This document shows, piece after piece, positions 10,849-22,372 of a stretch of DNA of 64,000 nt. Below the pieces are notes generated by a model that was given only the letters and a program-made list of their open reading frames with translations, made no database searches and was not told the origin of the DNA. This DNA comes from Neisseria meningitidis (GTDB taxonomy: Bacteria > Pseudomonadota > Gammaproteobacteria > Burkholderiales > Neisseriaceae), in assembly GCF_900638555.1 (NCBI RefSeq), contig NZ_LR134525.1, forward strand, positions 1 through 64,000, given 5' to 3'. Each line of letters begins with the position of its first letter. Position 1 is the stretch's first letter. The position numbers and the translations under genes are program-made.

Positions 10849-10887
10849 ATTGTGGTGTAGTGTGATGTAGTATATAATCATTATAAT
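10849..10887 (+). promoter_or_regulatory. Candidate autA promoter
   Basis: TTGTGG at 10849 and TATAAT at 10873 spaced 18 bases, with a second TATAAT at 10882. The ATG follows about 30-40 bases later, with AAAGGAAA as ribosome site. Inferred from sequence only. Confidence 0.5.
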
Positions 10888-10915
10888 TTTAACACTTGAC
10901 AAAGGAAAATTTCTC

Positions 10916-13027
<2,112 letters not shown>

Positions 13028-13135
13028 TGCGTCGGGAAATGTTTTGACGCACAGGCGGCACACCGGCACGGCCCCGCGCGCCGCCCCGCAAACCAATCCG
13101 AACCCTGCCGCCCCGAAGGGCGGGGCATCATGATG

Positions 13136-13162
13136 AAACCGGCGGAAAACCGCCGGTTTTTT
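13136..13162 (+). terminator. autA terminator
   Basis: Perfect inverted repeat AAACCGGCGG / CCGCCGGTTT followed by T residues, about 110 bases after the autA stop. A second GC hairpin lies at 13109-13127. Confidence 0.85.
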
Positions 13163-13301
13163 GCCGCCGTTTGAAACCCGATTCTGGCTTCAGACGGCAT
13201 TGTCGCGGCATCGGGCGGCAGGGTTTGGAACAGCGGCATAAAAAACTGATACAATCCGCCGATTGATAATGGTTATTTTTTATTTTTGTGGGAAGACATT
13301 T

Positions 13302-14732
13302 ATGCCTGCACGAAACAGATGGATGCTGCTGCCTTTATTGGCAAGCGCGGCATATGCCGAAGAAACACCGCGCGAACCGGATTTGAGAAGCCGTCCCGAG
13401 TTCAGGCTTCATGAAGCGGAGGTCAAACCAATCGACAGGGAGAAGGTACCGGGGCAGGTGCGGGAAAAAGGAAAAGTTTTGCAGATTGACGGAGAAACCC
13501 TGCTGAAAAGTCCCGAATTGTTGTCCCGCGCGATGTATTCCGCAGTGGTCTCAAACAATATTGCCGGTATCCGCGTTATTTTGCCGATTTACCTACAACA
13601 GGCGCAGCAGGATAAGATGTTGGCACTTTATGCACAAGGGATTTTGGCGCAGGCAGACGGTAGGGTGAAGGAGGCGATTTCCCATTACCGGGAATTGATT
13701 GCCGCCCAACCCGACGCGCCCGCCGTCCGTATGCGTTTGGCGGCAGCATTGTTTGAAGACAGGCAGAACGAGGCGGCGGCAGACCAGTTCGACCGCCTGA
13801 AGGCGGAAAACCTGCCGCCGCAGCTGATGGAGCAGGTCGAGCTGTACCGCAAGGCATTGCGCGAACGCGATGCGTGGAAGGTAAACGGCGGCTTCAGCGT
13901 TACCCGCGAACACAATATCAACCAAGCCCCGAAACGGCAGCAGTACGGCAAATGGACTTTCCCGAAACAGGTGGACGGCACGGCGGTCAATTACCGGCTC
14001 GGCGCGGAGAAAAAATGGTCGCTGAAAAACGGCTGGTACACGACGGCGGGCGGCGACGTGTCCGGCAGGGTTTATCCGGGGAATAAGAAATTCAACGATA
14101 TGACGGCAGGCGTTTCCGGCGGCATCGGTTTTGCCGATCGGCGCAAAGATGCCGGGCTGGCAGTGTTCCACGAACGCCGCACCTACGGCAACGACGCTTA
14201 TTCTTACACCAACGGCGCACGCCTTTATTTCAACCGTTGGCAAACCCCGAAATGGCAAACGTTGTCTTCGGCGGAGTGGGGGCGTTTGAAGAATACGCGC
14301 CGGGCGCGTTCCGACAATACCCATTTGCAAATTTCCAATTCGCTGGTGTTTTACCGGAATGCGCGCCAATATTGGATGGGCGGTTTGGATTTTTACCGCG
14401 AGCGCAACCCCGCCGACCGAGGCGACAATTTTAATCGTTACGGCCTGCGCTTTGCCTGGGGGCAGGAATGGGGCGGCAGCGGCCTGTCTTCGCTGTTGCG
14501 CCTCGGCGCGGCGAAACGGCATTATGAAAAACCCGGCTTTTTCAGCGGTTTTAAAGGGGAAAGGCGCAGGGATAAAGAATTGAACACATCCTTGAGCCTT
14601 TGGCACCGGGCATTGCATTTCAAAGGCATCACGCCGCGCCTGACGCTGTCGCACCGCGAAACGTGGAGTAACGATGTGTTCAACGAATATGAGAAAAATC
14701 GGGCGTTTGTCGAGTTTAATAAAACGTTCTGA
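13302..14732 (+). CDS. slam1: Slam1, surface lipoprotein assembly modulator
   Basis: Outer-membrane protein that moves lipoproteins such as transferrin-binding protein B and factor H-binding protein to the cell surface. The 476-residue product has a signal peptide (MPARNRWMLLPLLASAAYA). A periplasmic TPR domain covers residues about 50-190 (KEAISHYRELIAAQPDAPAVR, RQNEAAADQFDRLKAE). A DUF560 beta-barrel runs from about 195 (WKVNGGFSVTREHNINQAP) to the terminal FVEFNKTF. The start at 13302 has GGAAG 7 bases upstream and begins the signal peptide; upstream in-frame starts at 13263 and 13269 are also possible and give the often-quoted length near 488. It follows autA on the same strand after a terminator, so is probably transcribed separately. 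Confidence 0.93.
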   Translation: MPARNRWMLLPLLASAAYAEETPREPDLRSRPEFRLHEAEVKPIDREKVPGQVREKGKVLQIDGETLLKSPELLSRAMYSAVVSNNIAGIRVILPIYLQQAQQDKMLALYAQGILAQADGRVKEAISHYRELIAAQPDAPAVRMRLAAALFEDRQNEAAADQFDRLKAENLPPQLMEQVELYRKALRERDAWKVNGGFSVTREHNINQAPKRQQYGKWTFPKQVDGTAVNYRLGAEKKWSLKNGWYTTAGGDVSGRVYPGNKKFNDMTAGVSGGIGFADRRKDAGLAVFHERRTYGNDAYSYTNGARLYFNRWQTPKWQTLSSAEWGRLKNTRRARSDNTHLQISNSLVFYRNARQYWMGGLDFYRERNPADRGDNFNRYGLRFAWGQEWGGSGLSSLLRLGAAKRHYEKPGFFSGFKGERRRDKELNTSLSLWHRALHFKGITPRLTLSHRETWSNDVFNEYEKNRAFVEFNKTF

Positions 14733-14872
14733 TTGCTGTTCCTTTTCGGAGGAAACCCTGCCGGCGGCGGTATCACGGCGGGCATCGGCGGCTTTCGGGC
14801 GGTGCTTTGCGTGCCGCCGCGTGTGCGGAAACGCATTCCGGTTTTTCCGGCATAACGGCGATGCGAGGTAAA

Positions 14873-14909
14873 ATGCCGTCTGAAACCCGATTCGGGCTTC
14901 AGACGGCAT
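14873..14909. terminator. Uptake-sequence hairpin between slam1 and the next convergent gene
   Basis: ATGCCGTCTGAA at 14873 and TTCAGACGGCAT at 14898, between two genes that end facing each other. It can serve both. Confidence 0.8.
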
Positions 14910-14932
14910 TGTTGCGGTTGCGGCGGGCGGGT

Positions 14933-15901
14933 TCACCAGATTCCGTCAAAGGTTTTCGTGCCGCGCCAAAATTTCCACCTGTCGGCGGGTTTGAAGGTCA
15001 GCGTACCGCCGTGTTGTCCGTCCGTGGCGATGTCCAGCCGTTTGATTTTGCCGATGCGGACGGCTTCGTAAAGCGGTGCGAACCAGCGTTCTCCCCACTG
15101 CTGCAATATTGCCGCATACCGTTCCCTGTCCCCTGTCAGGGCGGTCAGGCGCAAATCGTCCATAAACAGGATGTGGTACGCGTCGGGCAGGTGTGCCGCC
15201 GTTTCTTCATAGGCGCGGAAGTTGTCGGGCAATGCGCGGCGGTCGGGGTGGAAACGGCTCCAAACCGTATCGGCGAAAAGCGTGCCGCCTTGCGCGCCGC
15301 CGTTTGTGCCGTCCCAAAACCATAAGCCGTTCAATTCGGGCAGCCCGCGTTTCTTGCGGTTATGGTTGACGGGGTGCGCCGCCAGCCACATTTGGATTTC
15401 GGTTTGGACGCGCAGCCATTCCAACGCGTCTTCCCCGTCCGGTTGATCGTCCGCACCCAACAGTCCGCCCAAGTCCAAAACGGGCTTCGCGCCCCAGCGG
15501 TACGCGCGGGGAAGGGAAACCAGCCATAATTCGGGCAGGACGGGAACGAAACGCCACGGAATATCGCCGTAAAACGCCGACAGATCGCGGCAGAGCCGTT
15601 CCGCTTCATCCGTACCGACGTTCAGATATTCCGCCGTTAGCACATTTGCCTGATGCAGCCCCATTTTTTGCCAGACGGGCGTGGCGAGCGCGACGGTTTC
15701 AGACGGCATATTCAGGCTTTGCGCCGCGCGTTCCGCCAGTCTGCCGCACCACAAATAACGCGCGTAAAATGCCGAAGCCGTGCAGCTTTGGCGGTGCAGC
15801 GAGCCGTATTGCAGGATTTTGTTGAAGGCGGGCAGGCAGAGAGGTATTCGGGTTTCGTCTTCATCCAAATTGAGCGAGGGAATGGCGAGGGTGAGTTTCA
15901 T
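14933..15901 (-). CDS. Conserved protein, possibly related to cofactor-independent phosphoglycerate mutases
   Basis: A 322-residue soluble protein without signal peptide, starting MKLTLAIPSLNLDEDETRIPL. It contains the block LNGLWFWDGTNGGAQ (about residue 190), an Arg/His-rich middle, and a C-terminal DIATDGQHGGTLTFKPADRWKFWR. It has homologues across beta-proteobacteria, sometimes annotated as regulatory or phosphoglycerate-mutase-like proteins; I cannot see the metal-binding Ser/Asp/His pattern of a true mutase, so function is left open. It stands alone, divergent from the M23 peptidase gene (78 bases apart) and convergent with slam1. Confidence 0.8.
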   Translation of the reverse strand: MKLTLAIPSLNLDEDETRIPLCLPAFNKILQYGSLHRQSCTASAFYARYLWCGRLAERAAQSLNMPSETVALATPVWQKMGLHQANVLTAEYLNVGTDEAERLCRDLSAFYGDIPWRFVPVLPELWLVSLPRAYRWGAKPVLDLGGLLGADDQPDGEDALEWLRVQTEIQMWLAAHPVNHNRKKRGLPELNGLWFWDGTNGGAQGGTLFADTVWSRFHPDRRALPDNFRAYEETAAHLPDAYHILFMDDLRLTALTGDRERYAAILQQWGERWFAPLYEAVRIGKIKRLDIATDGQHGGTLTFKPADRWKFWRGTKTFDGIW

Positions 15902-15978
15902 CGTTTGACGTTTCAGAAATGCAGGTCAGGCGCAACATTATAGAGGATTCGGCGCAAACGCCGTCAAAAAGGAACAAT

Positions 15979-17271
15979 ATGGCTGTCTTCCCACTTTCGG
16001 CAAAACATCGGAAATACGCGCTGCGCGCGCTTGCCGTTTCGATTATTTTGGTGTCGGCGGCATACATTGCTTCGACAGAGAGGACGGAGCGCGTCAGACC
16101 GCAGCGCGTGGAACAAAAACTGCCGCCGCTGTCTTGGGGCGGCAGCGGTGTTCAGACGGCATATTGGGTGCAGGAGGCGGTGCAGCCAGGCGACTCGCTG
16201 GCGGACGTGCTGGCGCGTTCGGGTATGGCGCGGGACGAAATTGCCCGAATAACGGAAAAATATGGCGGCGAAGCCGATTTGCGGCATTTGCGTGCCGACC
16301 AGTCGGTTCATGTTTTGGTCGGCGGCGACGGCGGCGCGCGCGAAGTGCAGTTTTTTACCGACGAAGACGGCGAGCGCAATCTGGTCGCTTTGGAAAAAAA
16401 AGGCGGCATATGGCGGCGGTCGGCTTCTGAGGCGGATATGAAGGTTTTGCCGACGCTGCGTTCGGTCGTGGTCAAAACGTCGGCGCGCGGTTCGCTGGCG
16501 CGGGCGGAAGTGCCCGTCGAAATTTGCGAATCCTTAAGCGGGATTTTCGCCGGCCGCTTCAGCCTTGATGGTTTGAAGGAAGGCGATGCCGTGCGCCTGA
16601 TTTACGACAGCCTGTATTTCCACGGGCAGCAGGTGGCGGCGGGCGATATTCTGGCGGCGGAAGTCGTTAAGGGCGGCACAAGGCATCAGGCGTTCTATTA
16701 CCGTTCGGACAAGGAAGGAGGAGGGGGCGGCAATTATTACGATGAAGACGGCAGGGTGTTGCAGGAAAAAGGCGGCTTCAACATCGAGCCACTGGTCTAT
16801 ACGCGCATTTCTTCGCCGTTCGGCTACCGTATGCACCCCATCCTGCACACTTGGCGGCTGCACACGGGCATCGATTATGCCGCACCGCAGGGAACGCCGG
16901 TCAGGGCTTCCGCCGACGGCGTGATTACCTTTAAAGGCCGGAAGGGTGGCTACGGCAACGCGGTGATGATACGCCACGCCAACGGTGTGGAAACGCTGTA
17001 TGCGCACTTGAGCGCGTTTTCTCAGGCAGAAGGCAATGTGCGCGGCGGCGAGGTCATCGGTTTTGTCGGTTCGACCGGGCGTTCGACGGGGCCGCACCTG
17101 CATTACGAGGCGCGCATCAATGGGCAGCCCGTCAATCCTGTTTCGGTCGCATTGCCGACACCCGAATTGACGCAGGCGGACAAGGCGGCGTTTGCCGCGC
17201 AGAAACAGAAGGCGGACGCGCTGCTTGCGCGCTTGCGCGGCATACCGGTTACCGTGTCGCAATCGGATTGA
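15979..17271 (+). CDS. M23-family peptidoglycan endopeptidase (MepM-like, NMB0315 type)
   Basis: Zinc metallopeptidase that cuts peptide cross-bridges in peptidoglycan. The 430-residue product has an N-terminal membrane anchor or signal segment (LRALAVSIILVSAAYIAST, residues about 14-32). A LysM-like/OapA-like region follows (VQPGDSLADVLARSGMARDEI). The LytM domain starts near residue 290 with the zinc motif HTGIDYA (HxxxD) and later HLHYE (HxH), both intact, within SSPFGYRMHPIL and GSTGRSTGPHLHYEARING. The start at 15979 (AGGAACAAT upstream) was preferred to 15919, which would add an unlikely 20-residue leader. The stop codon overlaps the first bases of an IS5-type MITE. A meningococcal protein of this length and order is a known outer-membrane M23 peptidase. 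Confidence 0.93.
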   Translation: MAVFPLSAKHRKYALRALAVSIILVSAAYIASTERTERVRPQRVEQKLPPLSWGGSGVQTAYWVQEAVQPGDSLADVLARSGMARDEIARITEKYGGEADLRHLRADQSVHVLVGGDGGAREVQFFTDEDGERNLVALEKKGGIWRRSASEADMKVLPTLRSVVVKTSARGSLARAEVPVEICESLSGIFAGRFSLDGLKEGDAVRLIYDSLYFHGQQVAAGDILAAEVVKGGTRHQAFYYRSDKEGGGGGNYYDEDGRVLQEKGGFNIEPLVYTRISSPFGYRMHPILHTWRLHTGIDYAAPQGTPVRASADGVITFKGRKGGYGNAVMIRHANGVETLYAHLSAFSQAEGNVRGGEVIGFVGSTGRSTGPHLHYEARINGQPVNPVSVALPTPELTQADKAAFAAQKQKADALLARLRGIPVTVSQSD

Positions 17272-17450
17272 GACCTTTGCAATAACATAGGTTACTAAAA
17301 TTTTATGCTCAATCTCATTTTCAAAATGCAAAACTTTTCTGATTTTTCCTACTTTTTGCTCAATATTAGGAAGGTTTTAGGCAATTGAAAATTTTTTGGC
17401 GCATTTTTATGCGTCAAATTTCGTTAACAGACTATTTTTGCAAAGGTCTC
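17270..17450. repeat. AT-rich repeat (ATR), IS5-type MITE
   Basis: A 181-base element with perfect terminal inverted repeats GAGACCTTTGCAA / TTGCAAAGGTCTC and an AT-rich core without a reading frame. The ends match those of neisserial IS5-family (IS1106-like) elements. TCGGATTGA is directly repeated on both sides, reflecting the target duplication. Confidence 0.88.
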
Positions 17451-17480
17451 GGATTGAAGTTTGAACCGGCGACGAAAACA

Positions 17481-17520
17481 ATGCCGTCTGAAAATCTGTA
17501 AACAGGTTTTCAGACGGCAT
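17481..17520. terminator. Uptake-sequence hairpin
   Basis: ATGCCGTCTGAA at 17481 and TTCAGACGGCAT at 17509. It probably ended the M23 gene before the ATR inserted between them. Confidence 0.75.
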
Positions 17521-17565
17521 TTGCAGTTGATTAAAATAAAATTAAGCCAAGGAAGCACTGCTGTC

Positions 17566-17715
17566 ATTCCTGTACCGGCGGGAATCCGGACACCACGGCA
17601 CGGAAACCCATCCGCCGTCATTCCCGCGAAAGCGGGAATCTAGAAATACAACGCGGCAGGAGTTTATCGGAAATGACTGAAACCCAACGCACCGGATTCC
17701 CGCTTTCGCGGGAAT
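17566..17715. repeat. dRS3 repeats between the M23 gene and yhhQ
   Basis: Copies at 17566, 17620 and 17696, plus a half copy near 17728. No gene is seen in 17451-17806. Confidence 0.85.
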
Positions 17716-17806
17716 GACGAAGTGGGCGGGAATCCGGATTTATCCGTTCCGACAGTGTTTGCAAATAAAAGAAAACCCAACCGTCCCGATTTCCGGCAGG
17801 GCTGTG

Positions 17807-18493
17807 TTACGGATTTTGCAGCGAGGGCGCGGGGCGGTCTTGCGCCTGTTTGGTTTGCAGGGTCGTCAGTTTTTTCGTCAGCAGATTCAGAATCACGCCG
17901 TAGGCGGGCAGGAAAAACAGACCGCAGACGGTGAGTTTGAACAGGTAATCGACAAAAGCGATGCCCTGCCAGTTTGCCGCCATAAATCCATCGCTGCTTG
18001 CGTAGAAGGCAACGGCGAAAAATACCAACGTATCTAAGGCGTTGCCGATGACGGTTGATGCAGTCGGGGCAACCCACCACGCTTTCAGACGGCGTAATTT
18101 GTTGAACACAAAAATATCAAGGATTTGTCCGAGCGCGTAGGCGGCAAAACTTGCCAGCGCGATGCGTCCGACAAAGGTGTTGAATTCGGACAGCGCGCCC
18201 AAGCCCGTCCAACTGCCGTTGTGGAACAAAACGGAAAAGACGTAGGAAAGCAAAAGGGCGGGGAACATGACCCAAAAGATAATCCGCCGTGCCAAGTGCG
18301 AACCGAAAATGCGGACGGTCAGGTCGGTGGCGAGGAAGATGAAGGGAAAGGAAAACGCGCCCCAAGTGGTGTGGATGCCGGAAATTTGGAAGGGGAACTG
18401 CACCAGATAGTTGCTGGCGGCGATGATGAGGATATGAAAAAGCACCAGCCAGAAGAGTGCCTTCTGTTGCTGTGCGGCGGTAAATGCGTACAT
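17807..18493 (-). CDS. yhhQ: YhhQ/VUT-family queuosine precursor transporter
   Basis: Inner-membrane transporter that imports queuosine precursors such as preQ0/preQ1 for tRNA modification. The 228-residue product has about six hydrophobic spans. It carries the family block IHTTWGAFSFPFIFLATDLTVRIFG near residue 45 and LGQILDIFVFNKLR, VAPTASTVIGNALDTLVFF further on. The start MYAFTAAQQQKALFW at 18493 was chosen over an upstream extension rich in non-family residues. It lies 76 bases downstream of queF on the same strand, which supports the queuosine role; a pair of uptake sequences lies between them. Confidence 0.9.
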   Translation of the reverse strand: MYAFTAAQQQKALFWLVLFHILIIAASNYLVQFPFQISGIHTTWGAFSFPFIFLATDLTVRIFGSHLARRIIFWVMFPALLLSYVFSVLFHNGSWTGLGALSEFNTFVGRIALASFAAYALGQILDIFVFNKLRRLKAWWVAPTASTVIGNALDTLVFFAVAFYASSDGFMAANWQGIAFVDYLFKLTVCGLFFLPAYGVILNLLTKKLTTLQTKQAQDRPAPSLQNP

Positions 18494-18509
18494 AAAAAAA
18501 CCTTTCGGA

Positions 18510-18553
18510 AAGGCGTTCAGACGGCATACCGTATCGAAGGAATGCCGTCTGAA
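18510..18553. repeat. Outward-facing uptake-sequence pair
   Basis: TTCAGACGGCAT at 18510 and ATGCCGTCTGAA at 18542, in the opposite arrangement to the usual terminator pairs, between queF and yhhQ. Confidence 0.7.
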
Positions 18554-18569
18554 ATATGGGAAGGATGGT

Positions 18570-19043
18570 TTATTGTGCGTCGTGCTCAAACAGGCGTTTA
18601 CGCGCCAATGCTTCAAACTCGGTGCCTGCTTTGCCGTAATTGGCGAAAGGATGAATGGCGATGCCGCCGCGCGGTGTGAACTCGCCGAATACTTCGATGT
18701 ATTTCGGATCCATCAGGGCAATGAGGTCTTTCATGATGATGTTGACGCAGTCTTCATGAAAATCGCCGTGGTTGCGGAAGCTGAAGAGGTAGAGTTTCAG
18801 GGATTTGCTTTCCACCATTTTGATGTGCGGAATGTAGCGGATGTAGATGGTGGCGAAGTCGGGCTGCCCGGTCATGGGGCAGAGGCTGGTGAACTCTGGG
18901 CAGACGAATTTGACGAAATAGTCGTTGTCGGGATGTTTGTTGTCGAATGCTTCGAGAATTTCAGGCGCGTAGCCGGTCGGATATCGGGTTTTCTGATTAC
19001 CCAAAAGCGAGATGCCTTGCAGCTCTTCGGTATTGCGGGACAT
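18570..19043 (-). CDS. queF: NADPH-dependent 7-cyano-7-deazaguanine (preQ0) reductase
   Basis: Reduces the nitrile of preQ0 to the amine preQ1, a late step in queuosine synthesis. The 157-residue unimodular form is of normal length. The catalytic Cys lies in [21 protein letters not shown] (around residue 50-65). The family signature [22 protein letters not shown] supplies the NADPH and substrate contacts. It is co-oriented with yhhQ. Confidence 0.96.
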   Translation of the reverse strand: MSRNTEELQGISLLGNQKTRYPTGYAPEILEAFDNKHPDNDYFVKFVCPEFTSLCPMTGQPDFATIYIRYIPHIKMVESKSLKLYLFSFRNHGDFHEDCVNIIMKDLIALMDPKYIEVFGEFTPRGGIAIHPFANYGKAGTEFEALARKRLFEHDAQ

Positions 19044-19171
19044 AGGGTTTCCTTAGTTTTTTAGTGTGGGAGGTTTTCGAACCACGGGGCGGCGATTGTA
19101 ATATAAGCGGCGGTATCTGTGTAGTTTTCTTCAGACGGCATGGTTTGGACGGCGGCGTTTTCCGTGTCATA

Positions 19172-19326
19172 TATAGTGGATTAACAAAAACCAGTACGGC
19201 GTTGCCTCGCCTTAGCTCAAAGAGAACGATTCTCTAAGGTGCTGAAGCACCAAGTGAATCGGTTCCGTACTATTTGTACTGTCTGCGGCTTCGCCGCCTT
19301 GTCCTGATTTTTGTTAATCCATTATA
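19172..19326. repeat. Correia element, full length
   Basis: 155 bases from TATAGTGGATTAACAAAAACC to TTAATCCATTATA, including the 50-base internal segment that can bind IHF. It sits in the queF-farA intergenic region, about 160 bases before farA. Confidence 0.95.
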
Positions 19327-19484
19327 TAAACGAAATATATTTTCAGTTTTGCCGCCTGAAGCGTTGTTTTTTGAATATTGCATCTAAAATACTGACTTGA
19401 TTGCGTTATTGCGCGGATATAGAATCTGCTTCCTATTGAAAGAACATTGTTTATATGAAATCAGGAAATTCGGAACCCAATCTT

Positions 19485-20639
19485 ATGGATACGCACACGG
19501 ACGAAACAAAACTTCAAAACACGCAAGCCAAACGCAAACGCCGCCTGACGGCATTGACGCTGCTGTTCGCGCTTGCCGCCGCAGCCGCCGGGTCGGCGTT
19601 TTTTTTATGGTGGCAGCACGAAGAGGAAACGGAAGACGCTTATGTTGCCGGACGCGTGGTTCAGGTTACGCCGCAAAAGGGCGGTACGGTGCGGAAGGTT
19701 TTGCACGACGATACGGATGCCGTGAAAAAAGGCGACGTGCTGGCGGTATTGGACGACGATAATGATGTGCTGGCTTACGAGCGGGCAAAAAACGAGCTGG
19801 TTCAGGCGGTGCGGCAAAACCGCCGGCAAAATGCCGCCACTTCGCAGGCGGGGGCGCAGGTTGCCTTGCGCCGGGCGGATTTGGCACGCGCACAGGATGA
19901 TTTGCGCCGCCGGTCTGCTTTGGCGGAATCGGGCGCGGTGTCCGCCGAAGAGCTGGCACACGCCCGTGCGGCAGTGTCTCAGGCGCAGGCGGCGGTCAAA
20001 GCGGCTTTGGCGGAAGAATCTTCGGCACGTGCGGCTTTGGGCGGTCAGGTTTCTTTGCGCGAACAGCCGGCGGTTCAGACGGCAATCGGCAGGTTGAAAG
20101 ATGCGTGGTTGAACCTTCAGCGGACGCAAATCCGCGCGCCGGCGGACGGTCAGGTGGCGAAGCGTTCGGTGCAGGTCGGGCAGCAGGTGGCGGCAGGCGC
20201 GCCGCTGATGGCGGTGGTGCCGCTGTCGGATGTGTGGGTGGATGCTAATTTTAAAGAGACGCAGTTGCGGCATATGAAAATCGGACAGCCTGCCGAGCTG
20301 GTGTCCGATTTGTACGGCAAACAAATTGTTTATCGCGGCAGGGTGGCAGGTTTTTCGGCAGGTACGGGCAGCGCGTTTTCGCTGATTCCGGCGCAAAACG
20401 CAACGGGCAACTGGATTAAAGTGGTGCAGCGCGTCCCCGTCCGTATCGTGCTGAACCGCGAAGATGTGGACAGGCATCCGTTGCGTATCGGTTTGTCGAT
20501 GACGGTTAAAGTGGATACTTCCGCCGCAGGCGCGCCTGTTTCAAAAACGCCGGGTGCGGCATTGCCGGAAATGGAAAGTACCGACTGGTCGGAAGTCGAT
20601 CGGACGGTCGATGAAATCCTCGGGCAATCCGCGCCCTGA
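19485..20639 (+). CDS. farA: FarA, membrane-fusion subunit of the fatty-acid efflux pump
   Basis: Periplasmic adaptor (EmrA/HlyD family) that links the FarB transporter to the outer-membrane channel MtrE and exports long-chain fatty acids. The 384-residue product has a cytoplasmic start and one membrane anchor (LTALTLLFALAAAAAGSAFFLWW, residues about 21-43). A lipoyl-like half follows (AYVAGRVVQVTPQKGGTVRKVL), then a long helical hairpin with many Ala/Gln (about 90-190), the second lipoyl half (TQIRAPADGQVAKRSVQVGQQV) and a beta-barrel domain. The start at 19485 (MDTHTDE) is taken over 19455 because GGAA lies upstream at suitable distance; 19455 is possible. farB follows 23 bases on. Known regulators are FarR and, indirectly, MtrR. 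Confidence 0.92.
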   Translation: MDTHTDETKLQNTQAKRKRRLTALTLLFALAAAAAGSAFFLWWQHEEETEDAYVAGRVVQVTPQKGGTVRKVLHDDTDAVKKGDVLAVLDDDNDVLAYERAKNELVQAVRQNRRQNAATSQAGAQVALRRADLARAQDDLRRRSALAESGAVSAEELAHARAAVSQAQAAVKAALAEESSARAALGGQVSLREQPAVQTAIGRLKDAWLNLQRTQIRAPADGQVAKRSVQVGQQVAAGAPLMAVVPLSDVWVDANFKETQLRHMKIGQPAELVSDLYGKQIVYRGRVAGFSAGTGSAFSLIPAQNATGNWIKVVQRVPVRIVLNREDVDRHPLRIGLSMTVKVDTSAAGAPVSKTPGAALPEMESTDWSEVDRTVDEILGQSAP

Positions 20640-20662
20640 TGCCGTCTGAAACGGAGGACACA

Positions 20663-22189
20663 ATGGATTATCCACCGCTTAAGGGTGCGGCATTGGCGTG
20701 GGTTACGCTGTCTTTGGGGCTTGCCGTATTTATGGAAGTTTTAGATACGACTATCGCCAATGTCGCCGTTCCCGTCATCGCCGGCAACCTCGGTGCGGCA
20801 ACCACGCAGGGGACGTGGGTCATTACTTCTTTTGCTGTGGCAAACGCCGTTTCCGTGCCGTTAACGGGCTTTTTGGCAAAACGTATCGGCGAGGTCAAAT
20901 TGTTTACCGCCGCCGCTGTCGGTTTCGTCATCACATCGTGGCTGTGCGGTATTGCCCCCAACCTTCAGTCGCTGGTTGTTTTCCGCATCTTGCAGGGCTT
21001 TATCGCCGGGCCGCTGATTCCCTTGTCGCAAAGCCTGTTAATGGCATCCTATCCGCCCGCAAAACGGACGCTGGCACTGGCATTGTGGGCAATGACCGTC
21101 GTTGTCGCCCCTGTTCTCGGGCCGATACTCGGCGGCTGGATTTCCGGAAACTGGCATTGGGGTTGGATTTTCTTCATTAATATCCCTATCGGTATCATAT
21201 CGGCATGGATTACATGGAAACATTTGAAATGTCGGGAAACGGAAACCGTTAAAATGCCGACCGACTATGTCGGGCTTACATTGATGGTAGTCGGTATCGG
21301 CGCGTTACAGATGATGTTGGACAGGGGTAAGGAACTCGACTGGTTCGCCTCTGGAGAAATCATTACCTTGGGCGTAGTCGCACTGGTGTGCTTGTCGTAT
21401 TTTATTGTTTGGGAATTGGGAGAAAAATATCCGATTGTCGATTTATCGCTGTTTAAAGATCGGAATTTTACCGTCGGCATCATTGCCACATCATTGGGTT
21501 TTATGGTGTATATGGGGACGCTGACCCTGCTGCCGTTAGTGTTGCAGACCAACCTGGGCTATACCTCCACGTGGGCGGGGCTTGCCGCCGCGCCCGTCGG
21601 CATCCTGCCCGTCTTCCTGTCTCCGTTAATCGGCAGGTTCGGCAATAAAATCGATATGCGCCTGCTCGTAACCGCCAGCTTCCTGACCTTTGCCTTCACT
21701 TTCTATTGGCGCACCGATTTTTATGCCGACATGGATATCGGCAACGTCATCTGGCCGCAGTTTTGGCAGGGAGTAGGCGTTGCCATGTTCTTCCTGCCGC
21801 TGACTACCATCACACTGTCGCACATGAAGGGCGGGCAGATTGCCGCCGCCGGCAGCCTGTCGAATTTCCTGCGCGTGCTGATGGGCGGTGTCGGCGTATC
21901 CGTCGTCAGCACCCTGTGGGAACGGCGCGAAGCGTTGCACCACACGCGCTTTGCCGAACACATCACGCCCTATTCCGCAACATTGCACGAAACGGCCGCT
22001 CATTTGTCCCAGCACGGCGTTTCCGACATTCAAACCCTAGGCATCATCAACAATACCATTACCCAGCAGGGTTTTATTATCGGCTCGAACGAAATCTTTA
22101 TGGCGGGCAGCTTGTTATTCATTATCATGATACCCGTCATATGGCTGGCAAAACCGCCGTTCCACAACGGCGGCGGCGGTGGACATTGA
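20663..22189 (+). CDS. farB: FarB, DHA2-family (14-TM) fatty-acid efflux transporter
   Basis: Proton-driven inner-membrane transporter of the EmrB/QacA type working with FarA. The 508-residue product has about 14 hydrophobic spans and the family motifs LDTTIANVAVPVIAG (motif D1), AKRIGEVKLF and GPILGGWISGNWHWGWIFFINIPIGI (motif C). The start at 20663 has GGAGG 8 bases upstream; a Met at 20639 would read an uptake sequence as MPSET and is unlikely. The C-terminus is Gly/His-rich (NGGGGGH). Confidence 0.94.
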   Translation: MDYPPLKGAALAWVTLSLGLAVFMEVLDTTIANVAVPVIAGNLGAATTQGTWVITSFAVANAVSVPLTGFLAKRIGEVKLFTAAAVGFVITSWLCGIAPNLQSLVVFRILQGFIAGPLIPLSQSLLMASYPPAKRTLALALWAMTVVVAPVLGPILGGWISGNWHWGWIFFINIPIGIISAWITWKHLKCRETETVKMPTDYVGLTLMVVGIGALQMMLDRGKELDWFASGEIITLGVVALVCLSYFIVWELGEKYPIVDLSLFKDRNFTVGIIATSLGFMVYMGTLTLLPLVLQTNLGYTSTWAGLAAAPVGILPVFLSPLIGRFGNKIDMRLLVTASFLTFAFTFYWRTDFYADMDIGNVIWPQFWQGVGVAMFFLPLTTITLSHMKGGQIAAAGSLSNFLRVLMGGVGVSVVSTLWERREALHHTRFAEHITPYSATLHETAAHLSQHGVSDIQTLGIINNTITQQGFIIGSNEIFMAGSLLFIIMIPVIWLAKPPFHNGGGGGH

Positions 22190-22207
22190 GGGATTTGAAA
22201 ACTTGAA

Positions 22208-22246
22208 ATGCCGTCTGAAAATACTGGAAATATGTTCGGACGGCAT
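22208..22246 (+). terminator. farAB terminator (uptake-sequence hairpin)
   Basis: ATGCCGTCTGAA at 22208 and the variant TTCGGACGGCAT at 22235, then TTTTG. Confidence 0.8.
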
Positions 22247-22372
22247 TTTGAATGCAGCAGTTCCCGAAATCCGCTATAATCGCGCCCCATCTGTTTCGCA
22301 CCTGCAAACGTTCCACAGATGCGACAATCGGAAGGATTATCCGCGCAAAACAGCCGTTTTTCTTTAAAACAC

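Noticed and set aside
18494..18569. preQ1-type riboswitch before yhhQ
   Set aside because: The gap of 76 bases is filled mostly by uptake sequences and shows no aptamer-like pseudoknot that I can trace.
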